From assembly GCA_950295325.1 (NCBI GenBank), contig OX485803.1:27466001-27530000 (forward strand): DNA of 64,000 nt. The letters are read 5' to 3'. Below are positions 23,661-45,222 of the stretch, piece after piece. Each line of letters begins with the position of its first letter. Position 1 is the stretch's first letter. A program made the translations under genes and the position numbers. The DNA is from Polytrichum commune (lineage: Eukaryota > Streptophyta > Polytrichopsida > Polytrichales > Polytrichaceae). The notes beneath the pieces were generated by a model. The model searched no databases and was not told the origin of the DNA. It was given only the letters and a program-made list of their open reading frames with translations.

Positions 23661-26269
23661 AGTGGAATTTGGTAAAAACACACCCCCTTTAAGTGCGTAG
23701 TTGATTCCGCCCCAACTTAATCTCACTAGACTACCGTACTTCAAGGCATGTCCGGCACCAGTAACCTAGATAATCAATATTAAGTGTGGGCCAATGAGGT
23801 CCGGCATGTACGTGGCAATGTTTTACTTTTCTAGTACCCATACATAAAATTGTTTATAAATAAATAAAGCAATCATCCCATCTTATGATGTTCTACCTAC
23901 ATATTTCTAGATTTGAAATTGGAACTCTTAAGTAGGTGGCAAATGACATGCATGCCAAACCCAATTTAAACACGTAAGATGTCCAATTCAAGGTCAATCA
24001 CTAACACATGCAAATCAAGCATTCCTTAAGACCGGGAGTCTCTAGTAAAAATCATCAAAATCAAGGCCATGACACAACATGGGCAATGGAAGGCTAGCTC
24101 ACAACACGGCTGCCTCGATTTACTTGGTGCCAAACATCTTTAGGAAGACTTAAGCCTTCTTTTTTAAGTGTATCCACTCACAAGACGAGGGTTGCTTCAA
24201 TAGGCCACCTACACCAAAGTTTAGCTACTTTTTGAGGATTGTTTGGGTGGAAGAGAATACAAATTGGGCACTAAAAAGAGCATGTTCGCTTAAATTTGGG
24301 ATGCATCAATGTCTTCAAGATTTAGGAGATTTGGTTTCTGATTGTTTGAAAAATTAGGAAGTGGCCAAAATATATCCTTTTTGCCATACCTACCCTTGAT
24401 GTCATGATCTTTTATGTAAATTTGGTTTCAATTTGGGTAACAACAACAACATTACTTTTAGGAGATAAACAAATAAGGGACTCCTTAAAAATGGCTTGCA
24501 ACTTACATGGACACCATGCATGTGTGTCTGGCAATCATATGTGGCCTATATATGTAGCACATGACCCTTGAGTTGAATTGTGTTTAGAACTTCGAAGAAG
24601 GCATCAACATAGATGCCTACTTCTTAGAAACTCGAATCTTATAAAACCCAATTGAATGCATTTGGCAAATGCCATAACATTATTTAGCAACATGTGTCCC
24701 CTTTTCATTTCTAATTGAAGCAGCCATGGAAAGCGCAAGTAAACACGGGAAAAAAAAGACATAGTCTACATGATCATTTATGAAGGAAAACAAAATCTTC
24801 ACTTTGAAAAATTATTAAGGAATTCATACGAGTTCCAATAATAATAAGGAAAATTAACACAACTTCAATTTTTGAAGTCACTCATCATCTCATGCTAATT
24901 AAGTGCATGTTTAAGACTAGAGACGTCACCAAGCCTAGTCCCGGGTAGGCCGGGCCTACCTTGAGCTCAAAGGGCCCACCTAAAAACCTAGATCATATAT
25001 AGAAAATGACATTTATTTTGGGAAAAAACATATATTGGATAAAATTTGATTTCCCGAACGGACCTACCCTAAAAATCAAGGCTTGCAACGTCCATGTTTA
25101 AGACCCTACAAAAAAAATGGGAATAATTCCAAATATGTAAATAAATGTTCATTTTAGGCTCACTTTCCTTAGGGACCCGCAAACCCATTGCATGATAGAT
25201 TCTTGCAGCAATGTAGTTGTCTTGGTATTTATCCAACAAAGACTTTGGCTAAAGATGAGATTGAATTATTGTACCAGTTGTGAATCCCAACACCCCACAT
25301 ATTATAAACCTCGACCTTGAAGATCTTGTGTAGTCAAATGACAAAAAAAGAAAAAAAACCTTAGTTGGGTTCAAAGTACGGGGATAACCAACTGCTAGTT
25401 ATAGATGAACCGGTTGAGATTGAGAAATAACCAGTCAAAGGTTCAAGACTTCAGGAAAACTACCGATCATTTAAGAGGAATCTCTAGAATATACTTCAAA
25501 TTCATAAAAAGAAACCAAAAGATCATCACATGTAATTGGTTGGGCTTCAAAACTCCAAGATTTTGAGCGATTATGCCCATAAATATTTTTTGGACACTAC
25601 ACTAGAAAAGATTTTTAGTGTTTGATACACTAAATACGTACGCATACACTAAATGTCAATAACCCTATGAATGTAAGTAGTAGTAAATGTAAACTCAACA
25701 CACTAAATATCAATTATGATAATATGTGGAAGTTACATGTTTGAATTGAGTAGGCATCCATTTAAGATCATTAACCAAATTAGTTTCACTTACCTTCATG
25801 GAAAAATTGTGATTAACGTAAGTGGGCCTAATTCAAACTATCATCTTAAACAAACACCAATGTTGAGTGGTGTATGGTTAGATATCTATGAATGGAACCA
25901 AAATGACATGCATTTAAAGAGATTGGACTATGTGTTCAAAACTTGTTCACCATTTCTAAGATCAATTTGGGGGGGGGGGTGATTGGTTGTTTTATGGCTC
26001 CAATGCTATTGACTTCAAAAAATTATAGCAGCAATATGAAAAATCACTAACCATTATAAATCATGGTTAAAATCTCATAACAGATTCGCAAATCCAAGAG
26101 AAATCTTAATTCTAAGCTCCAAGTTGAGAATGATGGGAAACAACAAAACTAACCATTTAAGACACGTTTACCTTAGTCACGATTAAGTTGAAGCCTAATT
26201 TGGGACGAGAGTAGATAAGGTCCTCCAGGTCCTGATCAAGATCTCGACACAGGTCCTGTCCGAATCGGG
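23661..26269. other. Non-coding spacer
   Basis: AT-rich spacer with no gene. Around 25595-25710 the words CACTAGAAAAG, TTTTTAGTGT and CACTAAAT recur, like the ends of the CACTA-like repeat seen at 10497 and 39213, and an ORF at 25716-25982 has no recognisable domain. A run of 10 G occurs near 25969-25978. Confidence 0.45.
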
Positions 26270-26549
26270 TCGACTTGAGGTCCCAAGCGAGGTGCTCAAT
26301 ACTCGTCCTCTCTACCCCCATTTCGCTCTCCTTCCTGGCCCCGTATTCCTTCTTCGATTGTGCTTCCCCTGCCGCTGGAGTAGAGCACGAATCCCCTGGC
26401 GAAGAAAGATTTTCATTCCTTCCTTTCAAGTCACACGGATTCATCGAGTTCTACGCCATCCAGGGAGCCGCTCAGTGACTATATTCGCGAGAATCTGGAG
26501 GAGCAGAGTGGAGTTTTCATGCTCTTACAACATTTGACGCCTTCAACAG
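26270..26549 (+). other. Probable untranslated first exon of the bifunctional enzyme
   Basis: The CT-rich, GC-elevated stretch resembles a plant 5' untranslated exon and ends in a strong donor CAACAG|GTGAGC at 26549/26550. The coding start is 2 kb downstream, with weak acceptor choices just before it (for example AAGGGCAG at 28449). A leader intron of about 1.9 kb is the simplest reading. Confidence 0.45.
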
Positions 26550-27110
26550 GTGAGCAAGGCATGTGAATGGCACGAAGGGCATAGCATTTCTCCTTTCTTG
26601 ATGAATTTTATCCTTCTTGATTCTCTTGGTGAATTTAAGTTATCTCGGAGCTTTTTTGGTGCATTTCCGGCGTTCGATCCTGCAAAATTGGAGAACCGGC
26701 AGGGAGTTATTTCATTCTCAAACGGTTGTCGTACTATAGTTAACAGATTCAACATGTAAGCACGTATGTAGAGGACGAAGTGCGTACAGTTTTCTTGTTT
26801 CCTTAAATATACAATGCGTCCTTCTCCTGGTGACAAATTTGAGTTCTCTCGGAGCTTTTCAGTGCATTTTCACAGTTTGAGACATGCGAGGACCGTTTCC
26901 GTGAACAATCTTGCGAAAAATTGGAAAAACGAAGACTAATTTCTATCCTTAAGTGATTGTCGTACATTAGATGCTAGCTCGGACATGTGAGCGGATATTC
27001 AAGGCACGAAGTGTGTGGCATTGCTCCGTTTGTGGAATTTTGTAATTCATTCTTCTGTTGGTGACGATTTTGAGATTTTCGGAGACTTTTGGTGCAAAAT
27101 CGAGGTTTCT
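26550..27110 (+). repeat. Tandem repeat carrying repeated splice-donor sites
   Basis: Three diverged units share GGCACGAAG-plus-GTG, CTCCTTTC/CTTCTGTTGGTGA and TCTCGGAGCTTTT blocks in order. Each unit starts with a donor-like site: CAACAG|GTGAGC (GT at 26550), CAACAT|GTAAGC (26756) and GGACAT|GTGAGC (26987), 206 and 231 bases apart. The array lies in the presumed leader intron. Confidence 0.65.
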
Positions 27111-28519
27111 TTTCTCACTATGTGAAGCTGTACGTCGGATTGAGCAACTATGCAATGAGAGGCTTCCAATAGTTGTGGAATAGGAGCCTTGGTGTCTTTG
27201 ACATAGGTGTCTTGTGGAATGGGGCTCCCCTGTACATTTAGCAAGTCTTCGCCGAGTTTGAGGCTCGTTACTACCTGGAGCTGAAAACTTTTGGTTAAAT
27301 TTCTGCGATTCGCAATTGCTCGGTAGCTGTGCGTATCTTTAAAAAAACGCTACTGATTTTTGCAGAGAGATGACACTGGGAGGCATGTCCTATTATACTT
27401 GACCAAGTAAACTATGAGTCGACGAACACCGAAGTGTATTTGTCCACTTTGCATTCGTGGGACAATTTGGTATCATTATTGATGAGGAATTGGCTTTGAT
27501 TCGGGGATTTCATATCTATATCGAGTCGCGCCTCTTTATACTGCAGGATGAGGGATGTTAAGACGATATGTGATCTAGAACATACAATTCTGGAATCCTG
27601 TTATCAAGGAGCTTCAAATTTCAAGCATGTCGTGGTAAATTAGTTAATCTCCTCAGCAGCATTTTCAGCTGGGCTATAAAGCCTCTGGCGCCATTTTACA
27701 TGAATTTGTTGAGGTACCGAGGACTTGGTCTCGAGCTAGCATTGATTGGAGTTTAGATTATTGTTATTCTTTGTGTTTATGGATATTCTATTAGTGGAAC
27801 TTTGAGGCCGACCTTTTGTTTCAAGTACGTCCAGGGTTGTCAATCATTGCATTTGAGCTGGATACATCCAAGTTAATAAGTTGTATTGGATTCTACGGTG
27901 CTGATTATTTACCTTGAGAGTAATGATCATACTTCTGGCAATGTTTTGCAATTCTGTATATATCAATTATAGTTCAAAGGAGCATTGCCAAGTGGAATCG
28001 GCTGTAAGGTCTTGACAGGTAGTATCTAGGAGCATTCCTATTTCTCGGATATTGATTTTGATGTCGTGGTAACTCTTTGCCTCACCACCCCACTAGGAGC
28101 TTGTGTTCGCAGATTCCGTGGTTTTTGCACTTTAGTTGAACCTCCAGAGCTGTATTGCATTTGCATACAAGTGCCTGACCTGCTTTTGATTGCAATTTAG
28201 GAAATGAATGAGCTCCTGAGTAAGTAGTATGACCACACTGGGATCTTTTATGGGTACGTGGAACAGGAGGAGACAAGAAGTGAAGCTCATCCCTACTGCA
28301 AAATCGTGAAGCTGCTGAGTTGATCACCGTGATGAAATCCCTTTCAAGCATCCTTAAGGTTTTTTGACCAAGTAAAACAACTCAAGTCACTGGTTGAAAG
28401 ATCAAATTCTCCTGCTATATCTATATTACCACTAATTCTATAAGGGCAGCTAAAGACCTCAAGACGGCCATCAAGAGGTCCATGAGAATCAACAGAATTT
28501 AAATTGGGAGAAAGTGACA

Positions 28520-37043
<8,524 letters not shown>

Positions 37044-39212
37044 AATATGTCATGGGCCTGATAATTGAGGGCTCTTTGGGTGAGGCGAGGCCAGTTAAAA
37101 CCACACAGATGTATTTGCACACCACCTGCTGTGTGATTTAGGATTAGGCACATTGCCATCTTCCAAAGTAACCAAATTCACATGGCACATACAATGCAGT
37201 GGTGTTCAAGTCAACCACGAATAAGTAGTCTTACACAACCCTTTTCATGTACACTGGAGTTTGAGATAACCACAACTTCTAAGCGATCTTCTATGATGTC
37301 TACACTAAGTTAGTGGACACTAAATTCTATGTGACATCTTGGACCTTGGGTAGCCTCTGGTTTGACTTGCCTTCGTTGTTTGTACCCCAGGCACAATGTA
37401 TGGTGAATTTCCTTGAGCTTCATCGCTTCAGGAGCAGAGTCATCTGAATGTTGATGAAGAAATTTGAAGGGAAAAGGGCAACCCAAGAGGACAGTAACAT
37501 CACCTCGTTCTCCAATCAATTTCATGAATATTTGTATTCTTGCTCTAGTCATTCAGTATTATGAATGCACACATAAGTTCATCCCTGTTGACACCCCTCT
37601 AGTCAACTCTTGATCGTGCCCACATAGTCAACTTTAGTTGTCCAACAAACTGGATCCTTCTTCATCTTTGGATTAGTTTTAATATTATTAATCTTGTGAC
37701 AACTTGCACCACAGATTGGTCCCTGAGTCTCTAGTGTGTGCGTCGCTCCAGGCAAGTCATTTGTGGATTTTTTCTTGTCATTTCTTCAACATTTTCTTGG
37801 AAGTGTCATATAATACATTTAGGGTCGTAGTTTGTGTAATTATCTCTGGTGAGCCAACCGAGAAATATCTTGTCTGTACAGAATGTGGCTGTAAAATGTT
37901 CTTTAAAGGTCCAATAATGTTCATGGTGACGAGGAAGAGAAAGTCAAGCAATATTCTTTGTTGTCTGGCTCTTGACAAATCTATAAGGAGGGGACGTTAA
38001 GTATTGACAAGGAGGGATTTTAAGCTAAGTGATGAGGAAGGGGGTCAGCACTGGTAGGAAGAGAAGAGCCAACAGCAACTTCTAGTATGGAGTTATACGT
38101 AAGATAGGATGGTTGAATTGCTGGCAGTAGTAGTGGTGAGGGTAATTGGTCATATACTATAACTAGTAGCTCAGTAGCCCATTGGGGTGGAAGAAGAGGA
38201 GCCGGTAGAAGTAAGAGAAAAATGGGTGGTATAGGCCACGTTACCGTTACTATAGTCGAACAGGTAGGTGATAAAAGGACAATCATACAGAAGGAAGTCG
38301 GTCCTACCCATACAATACATTCACTTACCCATACAAATCCTTCCTTTGTTACACATACTTCAAAAAAATTCAACACATTCAGGTTAAATGGTAACCTATT
38401 CAAAATCTTCATACAAAATTGGGTCACTCCCAACATTGTTCACTCTCCTCTTAAGTACTTTCTTCCACCCTATCTCAACTTCCTTGCTTCAAGTCCTAAC
38501 CACACCTTCAACAATGTTTCTTCTTCCTTAGAACCTTTTTTCTTATCCTCACCTAATCCTCCCTTTCAACTAATCCTTATCCCTTTCTATATACTTCTAC
38601 TTCTAAGGCTATTTTAGTAAAGGTAACCTCTTAACTATTGTTACCAAAGATCCATGGCCTCGTCCTTTAGCTCAAGAGAATAAGTATCTTCAATTGTGTC
38701 CACTAACAAAAAAAATAAAATCAAAACATGTAGCCACTATTTGTCTTGTGGTTGCACAAATTTAGACACACGAATTCACAAACTGATGATACAAAGAGGG
38801 AGATTTGAAAATTATATTGCAATATCCAAAGGCCATTAATTTCTTCTAGACACACAAGCATAGGCTAAGTTACAAAATGAGATTTGAGATTGCACAAAAT
38901 TGTCAATTTACATAACTTGTTGTTGAAACTAATGCTTAACCCTCACTTTGATGACACCACACTCTAATTTTATCGATGTGTTTAACTCAAGGGCTGAGAG
39001 GATATACAAAGATGGTGATAGTTTTTGACTCATTGATGCTCATTGCCCAAGACTTGGCATGTCAAATAAAGGTGATGCATGCAGTTGCGAAGTAGTGGAA
39101 TACACATGCAAGTCTTGTATTAGGGTATATTTTACATGGTGTTTGCATTCTTTTGTGGTTGTTGCAACTAGGACAACGTTCTAGTTTATTGGGTCCCCTA
39201 ATTGTTAGCACT
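37044..39212. other. 3' flank and spacer
   Basis: No further gene is supported. The first few hundred bases should contain the 3' untranslated region of the bifunctional enzyme. Around 38330-38620 the sequence is pyrimidine-rich on the + strand and opens a frame of 131 codons (38222-38617) with no recognisable domain and skewed composition. Confidence 0.45.
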
Positions 39213-39680
39213 ACACTAAATATTGTATTTAGTGTCACCAATTCTAGTTGTTTGCTCAATACTAATTGTAAACCCCGGTGTAGTGTCACCAACACCAAAT
39301 GTTAACCTGGCATTATTTGTCATTCCTCTTAATAAAATTTTGGAATTAAAAATTTACAGTGTTGCAAATATTGTCACTTAGTAAGTGATTTTTCACCCCA
39401 ATTTCCATCACAATATTTGTCATGAATTTATGAGGATGCAAATTATACCAAACGTTTTCTTTTTCTTTTTCTTTTCAATAATTGGCATGGATTTCATGCA
39501 TTATGCACAACCCATAGAAGAATAGCCGACAAGAGAAGGTAGGGTTTTGACCGATGAATGAACTCATCCATCATCCATGACAATATTGGTTCACTTATTC
39601 ATAAGAACAATGTCATCAAAGAAGTTACCACATTCACATAAAATACCATTTGACAAAAAATACAATATTTGGTTTAGTAC
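39213..39680. mobile_element. CACTA-like dispersed repeat, copy 2
   Basis: It begins CACTAAATATTGTATTTAG and follows the copy at 10497-10885 in order (TTTAGTGTCACCAATTCTA, GTGTCACCAACACCAAATG, TGATTTTTCA, CATGACAATATT), with an insertion near 39500-39565. The right end (TTTGGTTTAGTACC, about 39668-39682) is degraded. No target duplication is visible. Confidence 0.55.
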
Positions 39681-41198
39681 CACTCTCCATGACAAAGACA
39701 TTTTAAATAAGGATCTAAAAACAAGCAATCTGTGCCATGACAAAAGTGAAGTATTCTTTGGACACATGGCTCAAGTGTAAATTTGTGATTGCATAGTGCA
39801 AAGGAGAAGTTCTCTTGAAGGAGATTGCTCTTTTATATGTGTGCACAAAACCACCTTCCATTCTCAAGCATCCAAGTGTTGCGGTGACTAACCTACTTGG
39901 GAGTCTTCTGGGCAACTAACTACAAGTGGCATTTTCTCTTCTTGTTCTTGCATGGACACCGAATTTGAAAACAACCCAACCATACATAAACCTAACCAAT
40001 CCTCCTATTCAATTTAACTCTAAGTTAGTCCATAGAAATGTGGGTGTATAGAACAACTAAAATTCGAAATGTAAATCTATAGAATATCTAACATTTGACA
40101 TGTACGTGTATAGAACATGCCCAAAAATGATGGTTGAAACTTTAATGGTTGGGCACTTCGGAGTTCATTACAAAGGCCAAAAACCATCTCCAACTTTAGG
40201 TCATCAATGGAATTAAACTATTAAATTTTTCTCCAATTGATAAGATATTGAATGCAAACCAAGCCCTAATTGAATGAAACTTCACACACACACACAACTA
40301 TAAAAGTATATTTATTTATCTATCATCATTATTATATTATATAGAATATACACTCATAACCTGTGTCTTAAATTAGTTCCACTTCTTCTTCAAACTCTTA
40401 AAAATAATTGTATCGACCATAAAAAAATCATGTTCAACTCTCATCTTTGGTAAATCATAATCCTACATGTGCTCAAAAGACATAAAAAGTTTCAACCAAA
40501 AGCTGTATTGTCTTGTCCTATGAAGAATTAAATTTTAACTTCAATTTCTAGAATGCTCACATGGAATTCACCAATTCTTTTGAAGACACTATGAATTGTT
40601 GTGGACAAATTTGATCTTTAAATTGATATGAACAATTTTGCTTGAACAAAAAAGTTTACGAGTATGGCCTTGCAACCTTCACTTCATAGCAAATGAACAG
40701 TGTGGGTTAGTAGGGCTAATCGCAAATTCAAGAAAGCCACCAATGGCCACAAGTTAGTGAAAGTAGACAATACAATGCAACTTTGGCAATGGAGAGGTGG
40801 CCAAGGATTTGTGGTGTTTGCAGAACTCTATCATTAAGAAGGTAAAAATACATCAAACTATTCTATAGCCATTTACTGATTAGTTTTAGATGATGCGACT
40901 CCGAAAATGACATCAAAGAACTCAAATTAGTTTTACATTGTTTATGGCATTTAGTGTCACATACATTATCAACAAACTATTTAAACTAATTGTGTGGAGA
41001 TTTAGTAGTGTCACATCCATTAAATGTCAACATAAGTGATTTTTGGAGGTGCATAACTATTTATGGTTCAATATTCAACATAACACATTGGAGTGCTTGA
41101 GGTGATGATTTTATGTTTTAATATGCAAGAGGAAGATAATACTGATCAATGCCAAGTGTTGTGTCTTTACAATTTAGTATGCAAGAGAAAGATAACAT
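39681..41198. other. Non-coding spacer
   Basis: AT-rich with no credible gene. Words such as TTTAGTGTCACA near 40948 and 41005 recall the CACTA-like family, and a short CA microsatellite is at 40283-40297. Confidence 0.45.
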
Positions 41199-41206
41199 CA
41201 GGCATA

Positions 41207-41492
41207 CTCGGGGGGTTCACTCCCTCTTATATTTTGCATACATGTGCGTTCGGGACCTATTTATTGGGGGGCTATTTACCTTGCATAAAAGATTATAAGG
41301 TATGGTATTTTTCAAAATAAAGGTGTGATGGTATTTTACATGTGATGGTATTTTACATGTAATCCTTTTTCACTATTTTAAAACCCCCTATATTATATGT
41401 AAGTTTTTTACAAAATTTATCTACAATGAATATATTAGACTCTATTTTTTATCGCACGTTGTTCTACGATTTTTGCCAGTGAACCCCCCGAG
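41207..41492. mobile_element. MITE, 286 bp, with near-perfect 8-bp duplication
   Basis: Inverted ends CTCGGGGGGTTCACT (41207-41221) and AGTGAACCCCCCGAG (41478-41492) match perfectly over 15 bases. Flanks are CAGGCATA (41199-41206) and CATGCATA (41493-41500), seven of eight identical, which fits an old hAT-type 8-bp target duplication. The interior is AT-rich without coding capacity. The termini differ from the CCCGGG elements, so it is a separate family. Confidence 0.75.
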
Positions 41493-41611
41493 CATGCATA
41501 CTAATGGAAAATTTCATGTCATTACAATTATGGTCAACTTGTTGACCATTGTGTAACCTAGGGATGGACCTCATACTATTATTGAGCATACTAATGCCGA
41601 GATATGACTAA

Positions 41612-42011
41612 GGGCGAGTTTCCATGTAGGCCGCTCGCCCACTAGATTCTAGAAAATAGTGGGTTGGGGGTGTTTGCATGTACTTCAGTGCAAGCCGCCA
41701 CCCAACCACATATTGGTGGTCCACTAGAATGTGGAGGGCTATGGACATGGGCCGTTAGACTTTCATGCATCCACTGAAGAATCCTCAACCTATAAGTGAT
41801 GGTCACCAAAGGTTTTGAAGACCGATTTGAAAAGGAGGAGGCGGTATTAACCTTGAGGAGGTTAGTAGGTGGGCCCAAATTTGAGAAGATGGGAGTAGCT
41901 AGTTGCCACATACGAACCCTATCCCAATAAGATATTCCCTCTACATTTGTGGGGGTTTATCCTTATTCACACTAGAATATGGTGGGCGACAACCTACATG
42001 GAAACTCACCC
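41612..42011. mobile_element. Tourist-like MITE, 400 bp, TAA duplication
   Basis: Left end GGGCGAGTTTCCATGTAGG and right end, inverted, GGGTGAGTTTCCATGTAGG are 19-bp terminal repeats with one mismatch, and similarity resumes further in (CGCCCAC, TTCTAG). Both sides carry TAA (41609-41611 and 42012-42014), the hallmark target duplication of PIF/Harbinger (Tourist) elements. There is no transposase; an open frame on the minus strand inside it (41642-41911) has no recognised domain. Confidence 0.8.
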
Positions 42012-42014
42012 TAA

Positions 42015-42760
42015 GCTAAATATTAATAAGTGGGGGAGGTGTATCTTGTGAGTGGTGAGCAATGAGCATTGAGTGATGAGCAATAGCTTGTGGAAATATT
42101 AGGAGAAGACATATTCGGGATTACACTCATTGGTGTCCTAATACTGTGACAATTTTAGTCACCAAAACAATTTTCTGGACATTATCATGAGACACAACAA
42201 ATGCAAGTATGACAATATTATCCCACAACAAATATTCATGTTTCAACACACCTTCTAAAATTATTGAAGACACTATGCATACAAGTCCACCAAATCTATG
42301 TTGGCAAATGAATTTGGAAAGAAAGCATTAAATAAAAGAATGGAAATACAATGCATTGTCACACAAATTCAAGTCATTTGCACAAATCTTGGTAATTTTG
42401 ATAAAATGTATCATAAACTACTACTAGGAGTCCCTCATATCTCTCTCCTTCCCCTCATCATCTATGATAGGGTTGCACATATGCCGTTTAGACCTACGAA
42501 GAAGTGAGTGGTGTTGGGCAAGAGATATGTTGATCCTTGGAATTTCTTGCAATTGCATATTATGGTTGCAACTCTCCATCAATGTATAGTCTTTCTAACT
42601 TCAATCAATTGCATGAAGTATCTCATCAAGTCAATGAGATTTGTGAGGTGAGTATGATGGTGGTTTTTAATTTATTTTTAATTTCTAATTTTGTCATACG
42701 AAGACTCAAACTTCTTTTTTTACTAATCGTATAAATGTCATCCCTTGATGGTGCCTCACA
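42015..42760. other. Non-coding spacer
   Basis: AT-rich sequence with short unrelated open frames; nothing identifiable. Confidence 0.45.
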
Positions 42761-43097
42761 ACTTTTTATGATATTTGGGAATATTATCTAGCGATTTTAT
42801 CCATGGAAAAACCATGAAAAATTCATAGAAATTATATTTCTATATGTTGAAGTACAATTTAGGGATAGATTGCCATACTTAAAAAAATTGCTTGAGGGGT
42901 AAATCACTTTCAAGAGTTATGTTGTGGTAACTATCAAAAAGCTCTTGAAAGTGATTTACCCCTCAAGCAATTTTTTTAAAATATGGCGATCTACCCCCAA
43001 ATTGTACTCCAACATATAGAAATATCATTTTTGTGAAATTTTCATGGTTTTTCCATGGATAAAATCGCTAAATAATATTCCCAAATATCATAAAAAC
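42761..43097. repeat. Long inverted repeat: 156-bp arms, 25-base loop
   Basis: Arms 42761-42916 and about 42942-43097 are inverted copies with only about a dozen mismatches; the innermost part (AAATCACTTTCAAGAG) is perfect. The spacer is 25 bases. The transcript of either strand would form an almost perfect long hairpin. It may be a foldback or MITE-type element, or a small-RNA-generating hairpin; no terminal target duplication is obvious and no frame spans it. Confidence 0.85.
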
Positions 43098-44628
43098 TAG
43101 ATGAGCCTTGGGCTTAGTTCTATCCAGACATGAAATAAAATTGCCATATTTGAGAGGAATGTGTACAAAATTGGATGTATTTTATTACCATCGTCCATAT
43201 GTGGTGTCATCACTCTGATGAATGTAGCCAACATGATTGTTCTCTTGAGAATTTGAAAAAAATAGCCATTGCCCCTTAAGTCGTTTTAGGCATGCTCAAG
43301 GGTTGTACTCATTGTTAGAACCAAAACCACATTCGTGCATGCTCATAAAATTTATATCTTAGTATATATTATTTTTTCTTTCATAAAAAAGATATACATA
43401 CAAATATATAGCTAGAAAATCTCCTTAGTGTTCAATATCCAACTTCATGTGCTCAAGACGAAAAGAATACAATCCCTAAATCTAACCCAAACACTCTAAA
43501 CTATACAATTTGCCAGGAACATTGCCATAACCTTTGTCCAAAATCCTACCCAAAAACAATTCAACAAGTACCTCGAGGCTTGTACTCCTTCATTTCCTCG
43601 AACAAACCAATTTTGTAGTTCACCTCCACATTATAGTAAGAATCACACAGGGCCTTCCGAAGAACCTTCAACTCAATGACACTCAACTAAGCTTATGGCT
43701 TCAACACTATCTCACATTTGAGTCGCTTTGATAAGTGGTGGCTTTTCTTTAAGCAACTCATGTTTTACACATATTGGTTGTTCACGTATTCACTTGTTGT
43801 CATCCACAATGCCCCTTGACTATCTGCCAGCTCCCCAACATGACATGGCTTCCTTCAATTCAGGATCCGCAACTAGAGCAAATGGTTTTTTTTCATTGTC
43901 ACTAATTATGTTCACTGCACTTAGTATATGAATGTCTTCAACCACTAGTGTTTGATGGTGAATTGCGGTCAAGGCAATAGAGTACCCTTTAGTGGTTGGT
44001 GATTGGGGATGATCACTAAACTAAACCTTTTTTTTTCGGCACCAATTTTGAATATGTACGTTAGACATTAGGTGATATTTTTCTAAACTTTCAAATGAAT
44101 GTTATTTCATTACCATCCTATTCATGTGCGTCCTATTACAACTTGAGTCATGAAATATAAATCATTTTAAGTTTTTTAAATGTCATGGTCTCTTAGTTTT
44201 GGGTTAGGCCCAGTTATTTGATGTAGGCTTGATGCAAAATCTTGTCAACCATTATTGTTTATTCCGAAACATGGCCAAATTATCCACTTCTCACACAATT
44301 ATGTGCATGCTTTGTCAGCCACAAACCCCCACCCTTGTGCGTCGTAATCCGGGTGAAGGCCGATGGCTCACATGTACTTGTATGACCTTCCCTAGCCCTT
44401 GGGATCAAGCTCCCAATGCTCCATTTCAATAAATATAAAACACACAACTTTTATTCAAAGGACATAAGGTTACAAGTATTTAGAAATACGAGCGCTAACC
44501 ATTCGCATTCCGCCATGCTAATGATTAGCTCCTCTTACCCCGGACCATATAGTTCATAGGAGGGGAACCAACCCTCCTACTTTGCTTTCGGGACTCACCC
44601 CTTAATCGGTAACCCATTTCTTCAATGT
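43098..44628. other. Non-coding spacer
   Basis: AT-rich, with frames of 65-67 codons near 43534-43931 that show no domain. Composition shifts to C-rich beyond about 44300, marking the edge of the next block. Confidence 0.4.
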
Positions 44629-45222
44629 GGACTTCCATCCATGGAAGTCCAATCCTATGTTGGTCATCGCGTTGCCGGAGCAACACTCCAACAACCCGAA
44701 CCATACTAGGCAACTATGGCCTCACAATGGGCCAAAGCCCATGGAGGCCGTGCCGTTCGGCCTCGGGTGGGTGAGGCCACACCACCTCACCCATATAAGC
44801 CTCTAGGACTTTACGCAAGGCCCCTACCCCACCGTCAACCAACCTCTTGTCTCTCCACCAAGAGTTGGGGCCAAGTAGACATTTTCCCTTAGCCGCTGGG
44901 CCTAGAAGCCCCCAGCAGCTTCAGACCATCATAACTTCCTTGTATGATGTCTGATTCCAACAACCAACCACTTCATCCTCATCTACGCTTCACGTAGATG
45001 CCGATGGACTCCTCACTTGCCCCATTCGGGCAAGTCTTGGGGAAGTTATGCCTGTTTGAACCTTGGCAGTCCCGGGAATCACCCCCAGGCACTGCTGTAC
45101 CAGGGCGCTGTCCCGGGACAGCGCCCCACTCAAATGGCCATAACTCCTAGCTCACACCTCCGCTTGAGGTGATCTTGAGCATTCTAGAATCACCACGCCA
45201 TGAGCTACGCATAGCTCATGGC
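44629..45222. repeat. Cluster of five short palindromes or hairpins
   Basis: Within 600 bases are: GGACTTCCATCC/ATGGAAGTCC at 44629-44650; CATCTACG...CGTAGATG at 44980-45000; ACTTGCCC...GGGCAAGT at 45015-45035; a perfect 24-bp palindrome GGGCGCTGTCCC plus its inverse at 45103-45126; and GCCATGAGCTA...TAGCTCATGGC with a CGCA loop at 45197-45222. The block is C-rich and non-coding and may be the leader or LTR of a retroelement; no partner LTR was found. Confidence 0.7.
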
